Shown: piece after piece, positions 15,612 to 23,055 of the stretch
How positions within the stretch are numbered: position 1 is the first letter of the stretch
How the letters are laid out: every line of letters starts with the position of its first letter
Assembly: GCF_900188065.1 (NCBI RefSeq)
Contig: NZ_FZNQ01000018.1
Location: 1-50,886 of the forward strand
Source: Halorubrum vacuolatum
Lineage (GTDB): Archaea; Halobacteriota; Halobacteria; Halobacteriales; Haloferacaceae
Reading direction: 5' to 3'
DNA length: 50,886 bases
Notes under the pieces: generated by a model
Told to the model about the DNA's origin: nothing
The model's input: the letters and a program-made list of their open reading frames with translations, nothing else
Database searches by the model: none
Made by a program: the position numbers and the translations under genes

Positions 15612-16166
15612 GTTAGGATCGGACGTTTTCCCGTTGAGTTCGAGTCGAAACCGGGTGGTCGGTCGACCCTGAAAACGTGGCCCGTCACCGATCGAGTCGA
15701 ACCCGAGGAATTCGATCACGTCGATGCGGTTGTGTTCGTCGTTCTGAATAACCGTTTCGACGTCCATTCCTTCGTTCTGTGCGAACCGTTGTGGACTTTT
15801 GAGAAGTCGTTTCATCGCTTTCTGCGTGCCATTGAAGTCCGTCACATGCACGACTCCAGTCCGGACATCGAACGTGACGAACCCGACAATCTCATCGGAG
15901 CGGGCATCGGAATTACTCGCATCCGCATCGGATCTTTCACCCTTCGTTTCCATTCCAGGATCCTCCATGTGATCCTCCGTTTCCGATCGAGGATCATTCA
16001 TGTTATGTCCATCCACGTCAGGGTCGTTCCGACACCCTTCATCGACTCCAGTGATTGCCACACGAACGGATCGCTCGTGTATCATATCCCGTGTCGCCTC
16101 GACCGGGCGGTCGGCGAGCGATGCGAGCGCCTCCGCGTCCGATTCGAGAGCATCACGGATCTGCAT
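15588..16166 (-). CDS. GNAT-like acetyltransferase with acidic insert
   Basis: A 192-residue protein whose N-terminus (MQIRDALESDAEALASLADRP) and middle (DEIVGFVTFDVRTGVVHVTDFNGTQKAMKRLL) look like the first strands and helix of a GNAT N-acetyltransferase. The second half (VETVIQNDEHNRIDVIEFLGF) fits the later GNAT strands. A low-complexity acidic stretch of about 45 residues (HNMNDPRSETEDHMEDPGME and onward) splits the fold between two strands. The classical Q/RxxGxG/A loop is not obvious, so activity is uncertain. The ATG at 16166 fits the fold best. The final four residues are encoded within a transposon-end hairpin. Confidence 0.6.
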   Translation of the reverse strand: MQIRDALESDAEALASLADRPVEATRDMIHERSVRVAITGVDEGCRNDPDVDGHNMNDPRSETEDHMEDPGMETKGERSDADASNSDARSDEIVGFVTFDVRTGVVHVTDFNGTQKAMKRLLKSPQRFAQNEGMDVETVIQNDEHNRIDVIEFLGFDSIGDGPRFQGRPTTRFRLELNGKTSDPNGSNSSHD

Positions 16167-16317
16167 GGTTCCCGCTCTCGGCGAACTCACTTAATGATCC
16201 GGAACGAAATCGACGCGACGAAACCGGAGCGGATTAGCGTGGAATACAACAAAGATCGGTCCTGCGTGATGCCGACTTTTACGACGTCGAATTCAACGTC
16301 GGCCTCGACTGAATGGA

Positions 16318-16324
16318 TTTAAGC
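16318..16324 (+). promoter_or_regulatory. TATA box for the small membrane peptide operon
   Basis: TTTAAGC lies about 27 bases before the ATG at 16348, predicting a leaderless mRNA for the two-gene unit that follows. Confidence 0.5.
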
Positions 16325-16347
16325 GGTCGGGGGACACAGCGGCTCAT

Positions 16348-16437
16348 ATGAGCAAGGCCACCAAAATCGTCCTCGGAACGGTCGGCGTGTCAACGGTTCT
16401 TTCAGTACTCATCATCCTCTCGTACGTCTTCGGCTGA
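16348..16437 (+). CDS. 29-residue single-span membrane peptide
   Basis: The peptide has a short basic start (MSKATK) and then a hydrophobic span, IVLGTVGVSTVLSVLIILSY, ending VFG. Its TGA overlaps the next ATG (TGATG), so the two are very likely translated together. A leaderless promoter precedes it. The peptide is too short for standard gene finders, but its position, coupling and membrane-span composition support it as real. It may anchor or regulate the downstream protein. No family name is certain. Confidence 0.7.
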   Translation: MSKATKIVLGTVGVSTVLSVLIILSYVFG

Positions 16438-17306
16438 TGTTTTCCACACGAGCGCTGGATGACGACTTGGAACGGATCCGGTCGACACACGCCCCGGATT
16501 CACCGGTGCTCGATGTGGAGGCGGATTTCGAGACGCTCCCGCCGGCAGTCGCGGAGGACCTCGGGTTTTTCGTCGAGAAGCTGGCTCCCGCGACGTATCC
16601 CGCCGACTGGCTTCCCGAGGAGGTCCCGACCCTGCTCCGACGATACCGTGGTTCGGATTTTACCATCGGGCTTCCGGGGGATGGCACCGTCGTCCGGACC
16701 ACTCAGACGGTTCCGGACGCGCTTCTCGTCAAACGCCGCGCGGAGGGGACGCCCGAGGATTTCCTCGCGTTTCTGATCGCGGACCGTCTCGTCCGGGTCG
16801 GGGTCGATCCGACGCCCTCCCCGCTCGTCGCCGATGGCATCCCATCCGATCGACTGCCGGAGTCGTTCCTCCCCTTCTTCGGCCCGTTATATCGGGACCT
16901 CGACGCGGCGATCCGTGATCCGGCGCCCGGCGGGTCTTCGTCCACGTCGGTCGGGGTCGGTCCGAACGGGGTGTTTCAGATCGCGAACGCGCTCTTCGAT
17001 GCGTGGGTCGGGCTTCACACCCGGGACACGTTCTCGGAATGGCAGGGCGAGCATCCGCGGCTCTTCGAGGCGTGGATGGATGCGGGAACGAGGCTCGAAG
17101 GACGGCTCGATGACCTTCCTGGTGAAGTCGCTCGGGGTGAGACGGGATTCGCGAGCGCGACGGAGTATGCGTGTTCGGCGATCCGTCACGGGCTTGACCT
17201 GCCGGCACCCTTTTCGGCGCTCGATACGACCGCGTATCGTGATCGAGGGGCACCCTATGCGGTGAAGTGGGCGGAAAAGACGTTCGCGGCGATGGCCGAG
17301 TCGTAG
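16437..17306 (+). CDS. Haloarchaeal conserved hypothetical (DUF7089-like)
   Basis: A soluble 289-residue protein without membrane segments or known catalytic motifs. It starts MFSTRALDDDLERIRSTHAP and contains recurrent conserved-looking blocks: FFVEKLAPATYPADWLPEEV, DFTIGLPGDGTVVRTTQTVP and FQIANALFDAWVGLH. I believe it belongs to a haloarchaea-specific family labelled DUF7089, but the label is from memory. It is translationally coupled to the 29-residue membrane peptide, and the convergent neighbour is a RecA-like haloarchaeal family. Codons overlapping its stop are tandemly duplicated in the 3' region. Confidence 0.75.
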   Translation: MFSTRALDDDLERIRSTHAPDSPVLDVEADFETLPPAVAEDLGFFVEKLAPATYPADWLPEEVPTLLRRYRGSDFTIGLPGDGTVVRTTQTVPDALLVKRRAEGTPEDFLAFLIADRLVRVGVDPTPSPLVADGIPSDRLPESFLPFFGPLYRDLDAAIRDPAPGGSSSTSVGVGPNGVFQIANALFDAWVGLHTRDTFSEWQGEHPRLFEAWMDAGTRLEGRLDDLPGEVARGETGFASATEYACSAIRHGLDLPAPFSALDTTAYRDRGAPYAVKWAEKTFAAMAES

Positions 17307-17338
17307 GTCCTCTTGTGCCGAGTCGTAGGTCCTCTTGG
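17295..17338. repeat. 22-bp duplication spanning a stop codon
   Basis: GCCGAGTCGTAGGTCCTCTT plus two bases occurs at 17295 and 17317. The first copy contains the TAG stop of the 16437-17306 gene. Confidence 0.85.
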
Positions 17339-17378
17339 GTTCGGCGACTTATCCAAAGCCAAAGTCAGTCCTTCGAGG

Positions 17379-17966
17379 TCACTCCATACGAACTTCGACG
17401 CTCACGGTCCCGTCGTCGTCGAGGTGGATGACGCCGTCGAAGAGGTCGCTGAACCGGTCGAGGGTTGCGACCTCGTGGACCTCCTCGGAGAGATGAAAGA
17501 TCCCGACCGCGTCGTGTTCTTTGAGCAGCTCGAGGATCTCCGAGGCGGCGTTATATACCGCATCGTCGTCGGCGTAGTAGGCCATCTCGGTCAACGAGTC
17601 GACGGAAACCCGCCGTTTCCCCTCGCTCTCCTCTAAAAACCGCGCGACACGGTCGACGACGCCGTCGAGGTCATCGGGCGCGGAGACGTAATAGACGTCA
17701 TCGGCGGACCGACGTGAGTAGCCACGCTCGACGGAGAGGGTGTCAAGGATCGTCGCCTTCGTCTCGTCGACGTCGTAGTACTCGATCTTCTGTTCGACCT
17801 CCCGGGCGGTCGTGCGGGTGGAGACGACGAGGAACGCATCCGTGTCGGTCTTCAGGAAGTCGGTGTCGATCCGATCCGTCTCGCCGATGCTTGGGTGGAC
17901 GAGGAGGAGGCCGGTGCCCCCGGGGATCGTCTCCGGTCCGTTCTCGATGGCGAGCGTGTAGTCCAT
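17379..17966 (-). CDS. RecA/KaiC-like protein lacking a P-loop (DUF7090-like)
   Basis: A 195-residue haloarchaeal protein with the strand-helix layout of RecA/RAD55-type domains. LLLVHPSIGETDRID sits where Walker A would be but has no GKT/S. The body contains TDAFLVVSTRTTAREVEQKI, RRVSVDSLTEMAYY and AVGIFHLSEEVHEVATLDRFSDLFDGVIHL, the last resembling the end of KaiC-like ATPases. It probably does not hydrolyse ATP. It converges on the DUF7089-like gene and is divergent from a methyltransferase. A TATA-like CGTTAAG about 28 bases upstream suggests a leaderless mRNA. Confidence 0.7.
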   Translation of the reverse strand: MDYTLAIENGPETIPGGTGLLLVHPSIGETDRIDTDFLKTDTDAFLVVSTRTTAREVEQKIEYYDVDETKATILDTLSVERGYSRRSADDVYYVSAPDDLDGVVDRVARFLEESEGKRRVSVDSLTEMAYYADDDAVYNAASEILELLKEHDAVGIFHLSEEVHEVATLDRFSDLFDGVIHLDDDGTVSVEVRME

Positions 17967-18096
17967 ACAGGCGGGACCGGCCGGATCGACTTAACGCTGC
18001 GGGGAATCCGCGAACGGAACCGCCCCTAATTGCGGATGAAAATACCACCACTTCGCTCCCGATCCGGTTTTCACCCACCTCCACGTGTGTCGTCCC

Positions 18097-18774
18097 ATGA
18101 GCGTTCGCGAGGAGTTCGACGCGTGGGCGACGGCGGGGAAGGACCGTGGGATGGAGGATCGACACTGGCACACCGCGAAACACGTTCTCGCTCGGATGCC
18201 GGTCGAGGCGGGCGAGACGGTCGTCGACCTCGGCACGGGATCGGGGTATGCGCTTCGGGCGCTTCGCGAACGGGGGATCGGCCGCGGCTACGGGCTCGAC
18301 GGCGCGCCGGAGATGGCTCGAAACGCGCGACGCTACACGGACGATCCGGCGATCGGGTTTCTCGTCGGCGACTTCGACTCGCTTCCCTTCGCCGAGAACT
18401 CCGTCGATCACGTCTTCAGCATGGAAGCGTTCTACTACGCGGCCGACCCACACAACACGCTTCGGGAGGTCCGCCGGATCCTGCGACCTGGGGGGACCTT
18501 TTATTGTGCGGTGAACTACTTCGCCGAGAGCGAGTCGACCCATGCGTGGCAGGAAAACATCTCCGTTGAGATGACGCTCTGGGACCGCCCGACGTATCGC
18601 GAGGCGTTCCGTGACGCCGGGCTGTACGTCGCCGAACAGGACACGGTTCCCGACCGCGAGATCGAGATCCCGCCTGCGGAGGCGTTCCCGACCGACGACT
18701 GGGAGAGCCGCGAGGCGATGGTTGACCGGTATCGCACGTGGGGAACGCTGCTTACGGTCGGCGTCGCGCCGTAG
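18097..18774 (+). CDS. Class I SAM-dependent methyltransferase
   Basis: A 225-residue protein of the Methyltransf_11 type. Motif I is ETVVDLGTGSGYALRALRERG (about 38-58), the acidic motif II is YGLDGAPEMARNARR, motif post-I is FLVGDFDSLPFAENSVDHVFSMEAFYY, and LREVRRILRPGGTFYCAVNYF is the usual motif III strand. The C-terminal AEQDTVPDREIEIPPAEAFP is variable and gives no substrate. The ATG at 18097 begins MSVREEFDAWATAGKD, typical of the family. The substrate could be a small molecule such as a quinone or lipid; context does not decide. Confidence 0.85.
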   Translation: MSVREEFDAWATAGKDRGMEDRHWHTAKHVLARMPVEAGETVVDLGTGSGYALRALRERGIGRGYGLDGAPEMARNARRYTDDPAIGFLVGDFDSLPFAENSVDHVFSMEAFYYAADPHNTLREVRRILRPGGTFYCAVNYFAESESTHAWQENISVEMTLWDRPTYREAFRDAGLYVAEQDTVPDREIEIPPAEAFPTDDWESREAMVDRYRTWGTLLTVGVAP

Positions 18775-18854
18775 CGTTTGGGATCCGATCGACGCGTCGG
18801 CGTTCGGTTTATCAATGCGGTTGCGGATGACGCCCTCCAACGTCGGCCGTGTGT

Positions 18855-18958
18855 CGCCTCACACCTCCCCAGCCTCGCCACGGCTGGCGGTCCCGCCAGC
18901 CGTGGGCTCCCTCGCGCGCTCGCCTCGCGCCCCCTAGGCGCTCGGCGGCGCGCGCCGA
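18855..18958 (+). repeat. Palindromic dispersed repeat, copy 1
   Basis: CCTCCCCAGCCTCGCCACGG then a long stem (GCCACGGCTGGCG/CGCCAGCCGTGGGC with a four-base loop) then CTCCCTCGCGC and a GC-rich tail with GGCGCTCGG. A second copy in reverse orientation lies at 26590-26690. It fills the gap between two convergent genes and may act as a terminator. It has no coding potential. Confidence 0.8.
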
Positions 18959-19044
18959 CTACTTTTACGCGGATCATTTCGCTTGGTAGGTTCGGTCGCG
19001 GTCTTGGTCGTGGAGTTTCGGTCGTGCAGCCGTCCACCCGCGCA

Positions 19045-19767
19045 TCAGCCGTCGAGATGGCGGCCGGTGAGCAGGATCGCCGCCGAGCAGACGAGCGCGA
19101 CCGCGAGCACGTGGCCGACGACCGCACCGAGCAGCAGGAGGTCGTTGAGGAGGAACGGGACGAGCACCAGTTGCAGGACCGAGAAGCCGATGTTCTCGGC
19201 GTCGATCCGCCGCGCACTCGCGGCATCGGCCGGCGAGAGGTCGACGTGGACCGCCCGCCACAGCGCGACCACCGCGCTCCACCACGACGTGCCGATCCGG
19301 TAACAGAGGTCCCAGAGGACGAGCAACGAGAGATAGACGACCGCGATCGGCGGATCGACGCCGAAGAGTCGGTCGAGGAGCGTCCCGTCCCACACGAACA
19401 GGTACGTGACGAGCGCGATGAACGCGAGCACCCCCAACACGATCTCGATGCTCGACCCGAACAGGAGCCGTTTGTGCGCCGGCGGGGTCGAGAGCCGACG
19501 ATTCCCCTCGCCGAGGCGATGCATCTCGACGCTCCCCGCCGCCGCGACGAGGACCGCAACCGTGCCCGCGAGGATCGCGTTCGTGAGCCCGTAGTAGACG
19601 CCGAGCACGAGCACCCCAGTCTGAAAGATCGCGATCTGGATCGCGACCGCCGCGGTTCGGGAGATGTCGAGTCCAGGGATCCCCCCGACGAGGCTCTCGT
19701 ACACCCAGGTCTGTCCGAACTCCGTGGGCCTCCCCCGGCCCGGATGATCGACCCCTCCGTCGCTCAT
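19045..19767 (-). CDS. Polytopic membrane protein, unknown function
   Basis: A 240-residue membrane protein with about six hydrophobic spans, including AVAIQIAIFQTGVLVLGVYY near residue 40, AILAGTVAVLVAAAGSV, IVLGVLAFIALVTYLFVW, PPIAVVYLSLLVLWDLCYRIG and two closing spans (LVLVPFLLNDLLLLGAVVGH, VLAVALVCSAAILL). The N-terminal 30 residues (FGQTWVYESLVGGIPGLDIS) precede the first span. Its ATG overlaps the stop of the upstream NAD-binding gene (ATGA), so the two are co-translated. No transporter or enzyme motif is visible. It looks like a haloarchaea-specific DUF family. Confidence 0.8.
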   Translation of the reverse strand: MSDGGVDHPGRGRPTEFGQTWVYESLVGGIPGLDISRTAAVAIQIAIFQTGVLVLGVYYGLTNAILAGTVAVLVAAAGSVEMHRLGEGNRRLSTPPAHKRLLFGSSIEIVLGVLAFIALVTYLFVWDGTLLDRLFGVDPPIAVVYLSLLVLWDLCYRIGTSWWSAVVALWRAVHVDLSPADAASARRIDAENIGFSVLQLVLVPFLLNDLLLLGAVVGHVLAVALVCSAAILLTGRHLDG

Positions 19768-20672
19768 TCCTCGGACCCCTCCTCGGCGAGCGCCCGCTTG
19801 ACCGCCAGATCGAAGGGGGTGCGATCGATATCGACGATCGAGGTGATGGCGTCGTCCCTGACGATGACGGTGTTTCGGAGCCCCTCGACGAGCGCACCGG
19901 CGAGATAGGGATCGACGTCGGTGACGAGCCGTAGCCACATCGCGGAGAGGCCGGGGCTCAACACCGGAACCCGAACGATCCGAAGGCCGTGACCGAGTTG
20001 GCTCCGGGTGCGACGGAGGATCTCCGCGTAGGTCAACACGTCCGGGCCGCCGATCTCGTAGGTGTTCCCCGCCGTCTCGGGCGCGTCAAGGACCCCGGCG
20101 AGGTAGTTCACCACGTCTCCGATCGCGATCGGTTGACAGAGCGTGTCGACCCACTTCGGCGTGACCATGATCGGAAGTCGGTCGGCGAGCCCGCGGATCA
20201 CCTCGAAGCTCGCGCTGCCCGCACCGATGATGATCGCCGCCCGAAGCGTCGTGAGGTCGTAGCTGCCCGCCGTCAGGATCCGCTCGATCTCCCGACGCGA
20301 GCGGAGATGCTCGGAGAGTTCATCGCGATCCTCCCCCAGCCCGCCGAGATAGACGACCCGAGCGGTTCCGGCCGCGGCGGCCGCTTCGGCGAAATGCTCC
20401 GCACATCGCCGATCCCGCTCCTCGTATCCCGGGCCGCCGTCCATCGAGTGAACGAGATAGTAGGCCGCCTCGACCGGCTCCCCGTCGACCGTGAACGCGG
20501 GCGGAAGCGAGGCCGGATCGAGGAGGTCGCCCTCGACGACGTGGACGCCATCGGGGCCATCGTAGCTGCTGGCGTCACGAACCAACGCGACCACGTCGTG
20601 GCCGCGGGCACGGAGCGCCGGGACGAGCAGGCTCCCGACGAAGCCGGTCGCGCCGGTAACGAGAACGCGCAT
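19764..20672 (-). CDS. NAD(P)-binding atypical SDR / NmrA-like protein
   Basis: A 302-residue Rossmann-fold protein. The dinucleotide motif MRVLVTGATGFVGSLLVPAL is at the very N-terminus, with VVEGDLLDPASLPPAF (strand with Asp) and VVYLGGLGEDRDELSEHLRSR further on. The strictly conserved YxxxK of classical SDRs is not evident, which points to the NDUFA9/NmrA/YbjT type used as oxidoreductases or assembly factors. GNTYEIGGPDVLTYAEILRR is the common C-terminal signature of this group. The four-base overlap with the membrane-protein gene downstream suggests they act together, perhaps at the membrane. Confidence 0.85.
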   Translation of the reverse strand: MRVLVTGATGFVGSLLVPALRARGHDVVALVRDASSYDGPDGVHVVEGDLLDPASLPPAFTVDGEPVEAAYYLVHSMDGGPGYEERDRRCAEHFAEAAAAAGTARVVYLGGLGEDRDELSEHLRSRREIERILTAGSYDLTTLRAAIIIGAGSASFEVIRGLADRLPIMVTPKWVDTLCQPIAIGDVVNYLAGVLDAPETAGNTYEIGGPDVLTYAEILRRTRSQLGHGLRIVRVPVLSPGLSAMWLRLVTDVDPYLAGALVEGLRNTVIVRDDAITSIVDIDRTPFDLAVKRALAEEGSEE

Positions 20673-20694
20673 GGAGACCCGACGTTCGCCAGAG

Positions 20695-20705
20695 GCATAA
20701 GTAGC
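20695..20705. promoter_or_regulatory. Shared AT core between divergent genes
   Basis: GCATAAGTAGC is the only AT-rich element in the 51-base gap. It lies about 24-28 bases from both the leftward ATG (20672) and the rightward ATG (20724), so one TATA-like core may serve both leaderless genes. Confidence 0.45.
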
Positions 20706-20723
20706 GACCACGAGCACCCGGAT

Positions 20724-21632
20724 ATGAACCCCCACGAGTTCGAGGCAGTCCGCGGCGTCGCGGATCTCTACGTTCACGACACCGGTATGTTCGACACCGC
20801 CGGATACGGATCGGTGTACGTCTACGATACCCCGAATCCAGCCGTGATCGACACCGGAACCGGCGCGAACGTCGACGCGCTCGTCGACACGCTCGATTCC
20901 CTCGGGATCGAGCGGTCCGATCTCGCGTGGATCCTTCCGACCCACGCCCACCTCGACCACGCGGGCGGGGCCGGGCATCTCGCGGACCGCTATCCGCACG
21001 CGACCGTCCGGGTCCACGAGTATGGGGTCAGACACCTCGTCGATCCGGACGCGCTCGTCGCCGGCACGAAGGCGGCCGTCGAGGAGCAGTGGGCCTACTA
21101 CGCGACGCCCGAACCGATCCCTGAGGGACGGATCGATGGGCTCGCCGACGGCGATCGGATCGACCTCGGTGACCGCGAGCTGGTCGTCCACGAAGCGCCC
21201 GGCCACGCCCCGCATCACACGGTCTTTCACGTCCCAGACGACGACGTCGTCTTCACCGCCGATGCGACCGGGATCTACGTGCCGAGCGTCGACGAGGTAC
21301 GGGTGACGTCGCCGCCGCCGCAGTTCGACCTCGATCGCTGTCTCGCCGATATGGAGCTGGTCGCCGACCTCGACCCCGACACGCTCTGTTTCGGTCATTT
21401 CGGCCCCCGCTCGTATGACCGTGCTCTCATCGAGTCGGCCAAGCGGGCGTACGTCGAGTGGATCGAGGCGGTGCGGGCGAAGCGGGCCGAACTCGAGGAC
21501 GACACGGCGGTCGTGGATCACTTCGAGGAGGCGAGCGCCGACGTCGACTACTGGAATCCGGAGCGCGCGCGGGCCGAGGCGAGCCTCAATACCCGTGGCG
21601 CGTTGACGTTCTTGGACTCGCACGAGGACTAA
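20724..21632 (+). CDS. MBL-fold metallo-hydrolase
   Basis: A 302-residue metallo-beta-lactamase-fold protein. The metal-binding motif is ILPTHAHLDHAGGAGHLA at about 71-88, with a second histidine region in VVHEAPGHAPHHTVFHVPD, the Asp ligand in VVFTADATGIYVP, and a late FGHFGP histidine. The N-terminal half of the fold is VADLYVHDTGMFDTAGYGSV then AVIDTGTGANVD. The C-terminal helices (SAKRAYVEWIEAVRAKRAEL) resemble hydrolases of the glyoxalase II/RNase Z-like superfamily that act on small thioesters or lactones. The substrate is not predictable. The ATG at 20724 fits a leaderless start. Confidence 0.88.
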   Translation: MNPHEFEAVRGVADLYVHDTGMFDTAGYGSVYVYDTPNPAVIDTGTGANVDALVDTLDSLGIERSDLAWILPTHAHLDHAGGAGHLADRYPHATVRVHEYGVRHLVDPDALVAGTKAAVEEQWAYYATPEPIPEGRIDGLADGDRIDLGDRELVVHEAPGHAPHHTVFHVPDDDVVFTADATGIYVPSVDEVRVTSPPPQFDLDRCLADMELVADLDPDTLCFGHFGPRSYDRALIESAKRAYVEWIEAVRAKRAELEDDTAVVDHFEEASADVDYWNPERARAEASLNTRGALTFLDSHED

Positions 21633-21636
21633 TGGT

Positions 21637-21726
21637 GCCACACGGACTGACGTTCGCTCTCCGGACTGACCGCGCCACACGGACTGACGTTCGCTCTCCG
21701 GACTGACGTTCGCTGTCCGGACCGAC
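21637..21726. repeat. 37-bp tandem repeat downstream of the MBL gene
   Basis: GCCACACGGACTGACGTTCG and its continuation recur at 21637 and 21674, followed by a partial third copy of the ACTGACGTTCGCT block. The sequence is non-coding. Confidence 0.85.
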
Positions 21727-21785
21727 GCCGGCGCGGTGGAGCCGGAAACCTCCTAAACCCCCGACGACGTAGTGTGGCACAACAG

Positions 21786-22391
21786 ATGGGTATCTTCGAG
21801 ACGATCCGGGCAGTGCTCGGGACGAACGCGGAGGCCGACGCCACCCGCGATGCCGATCCGGAGGACCTGTTCGGGATGTCAACTGCATACATGACCATGC
21901 AGGCCGACCTCGGATACGACCACTGCGGGGAGGCCGCGCTCTGTTTTTCCGGGGTGGACAGCACGCGATTCGACGAGGCGGTCGAGACGGTCGAGGCGAT
22001 CCTGGAGGCCGGCGAGATCGAGACCGGGACCGGCTTCCATCGCTATGAGGACGACCACGGCTACCAGTGGTTCGTTCTGGAGGATGACGACCCCGAGGAC
22101 CTCGTGACGAGCATCCACTTCGCGGCCGACCAGTTCATCGAGGAGGGGTTCGGCTCGCGGCTGCTCGCGGCCGTCTTCGGGTTCGAGGACGCCGACGGCC
22201 CCGCCTACTGGATCTACTCGTTCCGTCGCGGTGCCTACTACCCGTTTGCGCCGGCCGGTGGACACGAACGAAACCAGCGCGTGGAGTTCAAACTGCAGGC
22301 CGTCCTCGACGGTGAACTCGGGATCGAGTCGGACGAGTCCTACTGGTACCCGTTGTGGCCCGACGGACCCGGGAAGCACCCGTGGGAGTGA
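21786..22391 (+). CDS. PspA-associated protein PspAB-like
   Basis: A soluble 201-residue haloarchaeal protein starting MGIFETIRAVLGTNAEADAT, with DLFGMSTAYMTMQADLGYDH, VVLEDDDPEDLVTSIHFAAD-like blocks and a closing ESYWYPLWPDGPGKHPWE. It resembles the protein annotated in haloarchaea as PspA-associated PspAB, thought to be linked to the phage-shock/PspA membrane stress system. No pspA gene is in this window. An in-frame GTG four codons upstream is possible, but the family begins at MG.F.TI. Identification is from recall of the N-terminus. Confidence 0.7.
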   Translation: MGIFETIRAVLGTNAEADATRDADPEDLFGMSTAYMTMQADLGYDHCGEAALCFSGVDSTRFDEAVETVEAILEAGEIETGTGFHRYEDDHGYQWFVLEDDDPEDLVTSIHFAADQFIEEGFGSRLLAAVFGFEDADGPAYWIYSFRRGAYYPFAPAGGHERNQRVEFKLQAVLDGELGIESDESYWYPLWPDGPGKHPWE

Positions 22392-22403
22392 GTCATCGAC
22401 GGA

Positions 22404-22471
22404 GCATGGGGGACGACAGCCATCCACGAAGCACGGGGGACGACAGCCATCCACGAAGCACGGGGGACGAC
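22404..22471. repeat. 27-bp tandem repeat between genes
   Basis: GCACGGGGGACGACAGCCAT plus seven bases starts at 22404 (one variant base), 22431 and 22458 (partial). It fills the gap before the next GTG start. A 25-codon frame (MGDDSHPRST repeated) runs through it but is probably incidental. Confidence 0.85.
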
Positions 22472-22473
22472 AC

Positions 22474-23055
22474 GTGGCACTGACCGAGGAGACCGGACGG
22501 AACGCCCCGAAAAAGCGGCTGCTCCGGGCGGTCGCCGCACAGGCGGCCGTGTTGACCGGGGCGGTCCATCTCCTGTGGGCGTGGCCGCGGCTCGGTGCGT
22601 CGGACCCGCGACCGTACGTCTTCGTGCTTGTCGGGCTGTTCGTCGTTCTGATCGCGGCCGCGACGTTGAAAGCCGACGAGTACCGTCGGATCTACGCGCT
22701 CGGCGCCGGGACGCTCGGAACCCTCCTCGTCGGCTATCTCGGTTGGTACGGAGCGAGCACCCCGGCGGTGTTGGCGACGGACCCGCTCGCGATCGTCGCG
22801 AAGATCGCTGAGGTCGTCGGGATCGTCGCGTTCGCCGCGCTTTATAAGCTCTCGCCGCCGACCGCCGTCGTCATCGAGCGACGGAAACAGCGCGGTGAAA
22901 CCGTCTTCATGCCGGACCCGGTGAAGGAGGCACGGAAGGCGAATTCGAACGGTGATGCACATGAAGCTGAACCCGAAGACGGCGAGAACCGGGATGGGGA
23001 TGACGGCGCGGATCGGAACGGGAAGGGAAGCCGGGATGGGGGATCGAAACCGTGA
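22474..23055 (+). CDS. Four-span membrane protein with acidic tail
   Basis: A 193-residue protein beginning at a GTG (MALTEETGRNAPKKRLLRAV). It has about four hydrophobic spans: AVAAQAAVLTGAVHLLWAW, PYVFVLVGLFVVLIAAATL, YALGAGTLGTLLVGYLGWY and IVAKIAEVVGIVAFAALYKL. It ends in an acidic tail rich in Asp, Gly, Asn and Glu (EAEPEDGENRDGDDG). The stop overlaps the next start as GTGA. No ATG in this frame fits, so GTG is the best start. It is likely a haloarchaeal DUF membrane family; function unknown. Confidence 0.75.
   Translation: MALTEETGRNAPKKRLLRAVAAQAAVLTGAVHLLWAWPRLGASDPRPYVFVLVGLFVVLIAAATLKADEYRRIYALGAGTLGTLLVGYLGWYGASTPAVLATDPLAIVAKIAEVVGIVAFAALYKLSPPTAVVIERRKQRGETVFMPDPVKEARKANSNGDAHEAEPEDGENRDGDDGADRNGKGSRDGGSKP

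Noticed and set aside
15936-15960. Possible ORB in the acetyltransferase-like insert
   Set aside because: It shares the GTTTC core and a CCCTT string, but the GGTGGAA half is not matched, so the overall match is weak.
18778-19908. 376-codon plus-strand frame over the membrane-protein gene
   Set aside because: It runs through the palindromic repeat and antisense to a well-supported membrane protein and NAD-binding gene. The composition is Arg/Glu/Asp shadow without motifs.
19764-21680. 638-codon version of the NAD-binding protein
   Set aside because: The N-terminal 336 codons are antisense to the MBL hydrolase. The Rossmann motif requires the start at 20672.
22406-22483. 25-codon frame (MGDDSHPRST repeats) before the GTG start of the four-span protein
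   Set aside because: It consists almost only of the 27-bp tandem repeat and is out of frame with the downstream gene. No RBS or promoter supports it.
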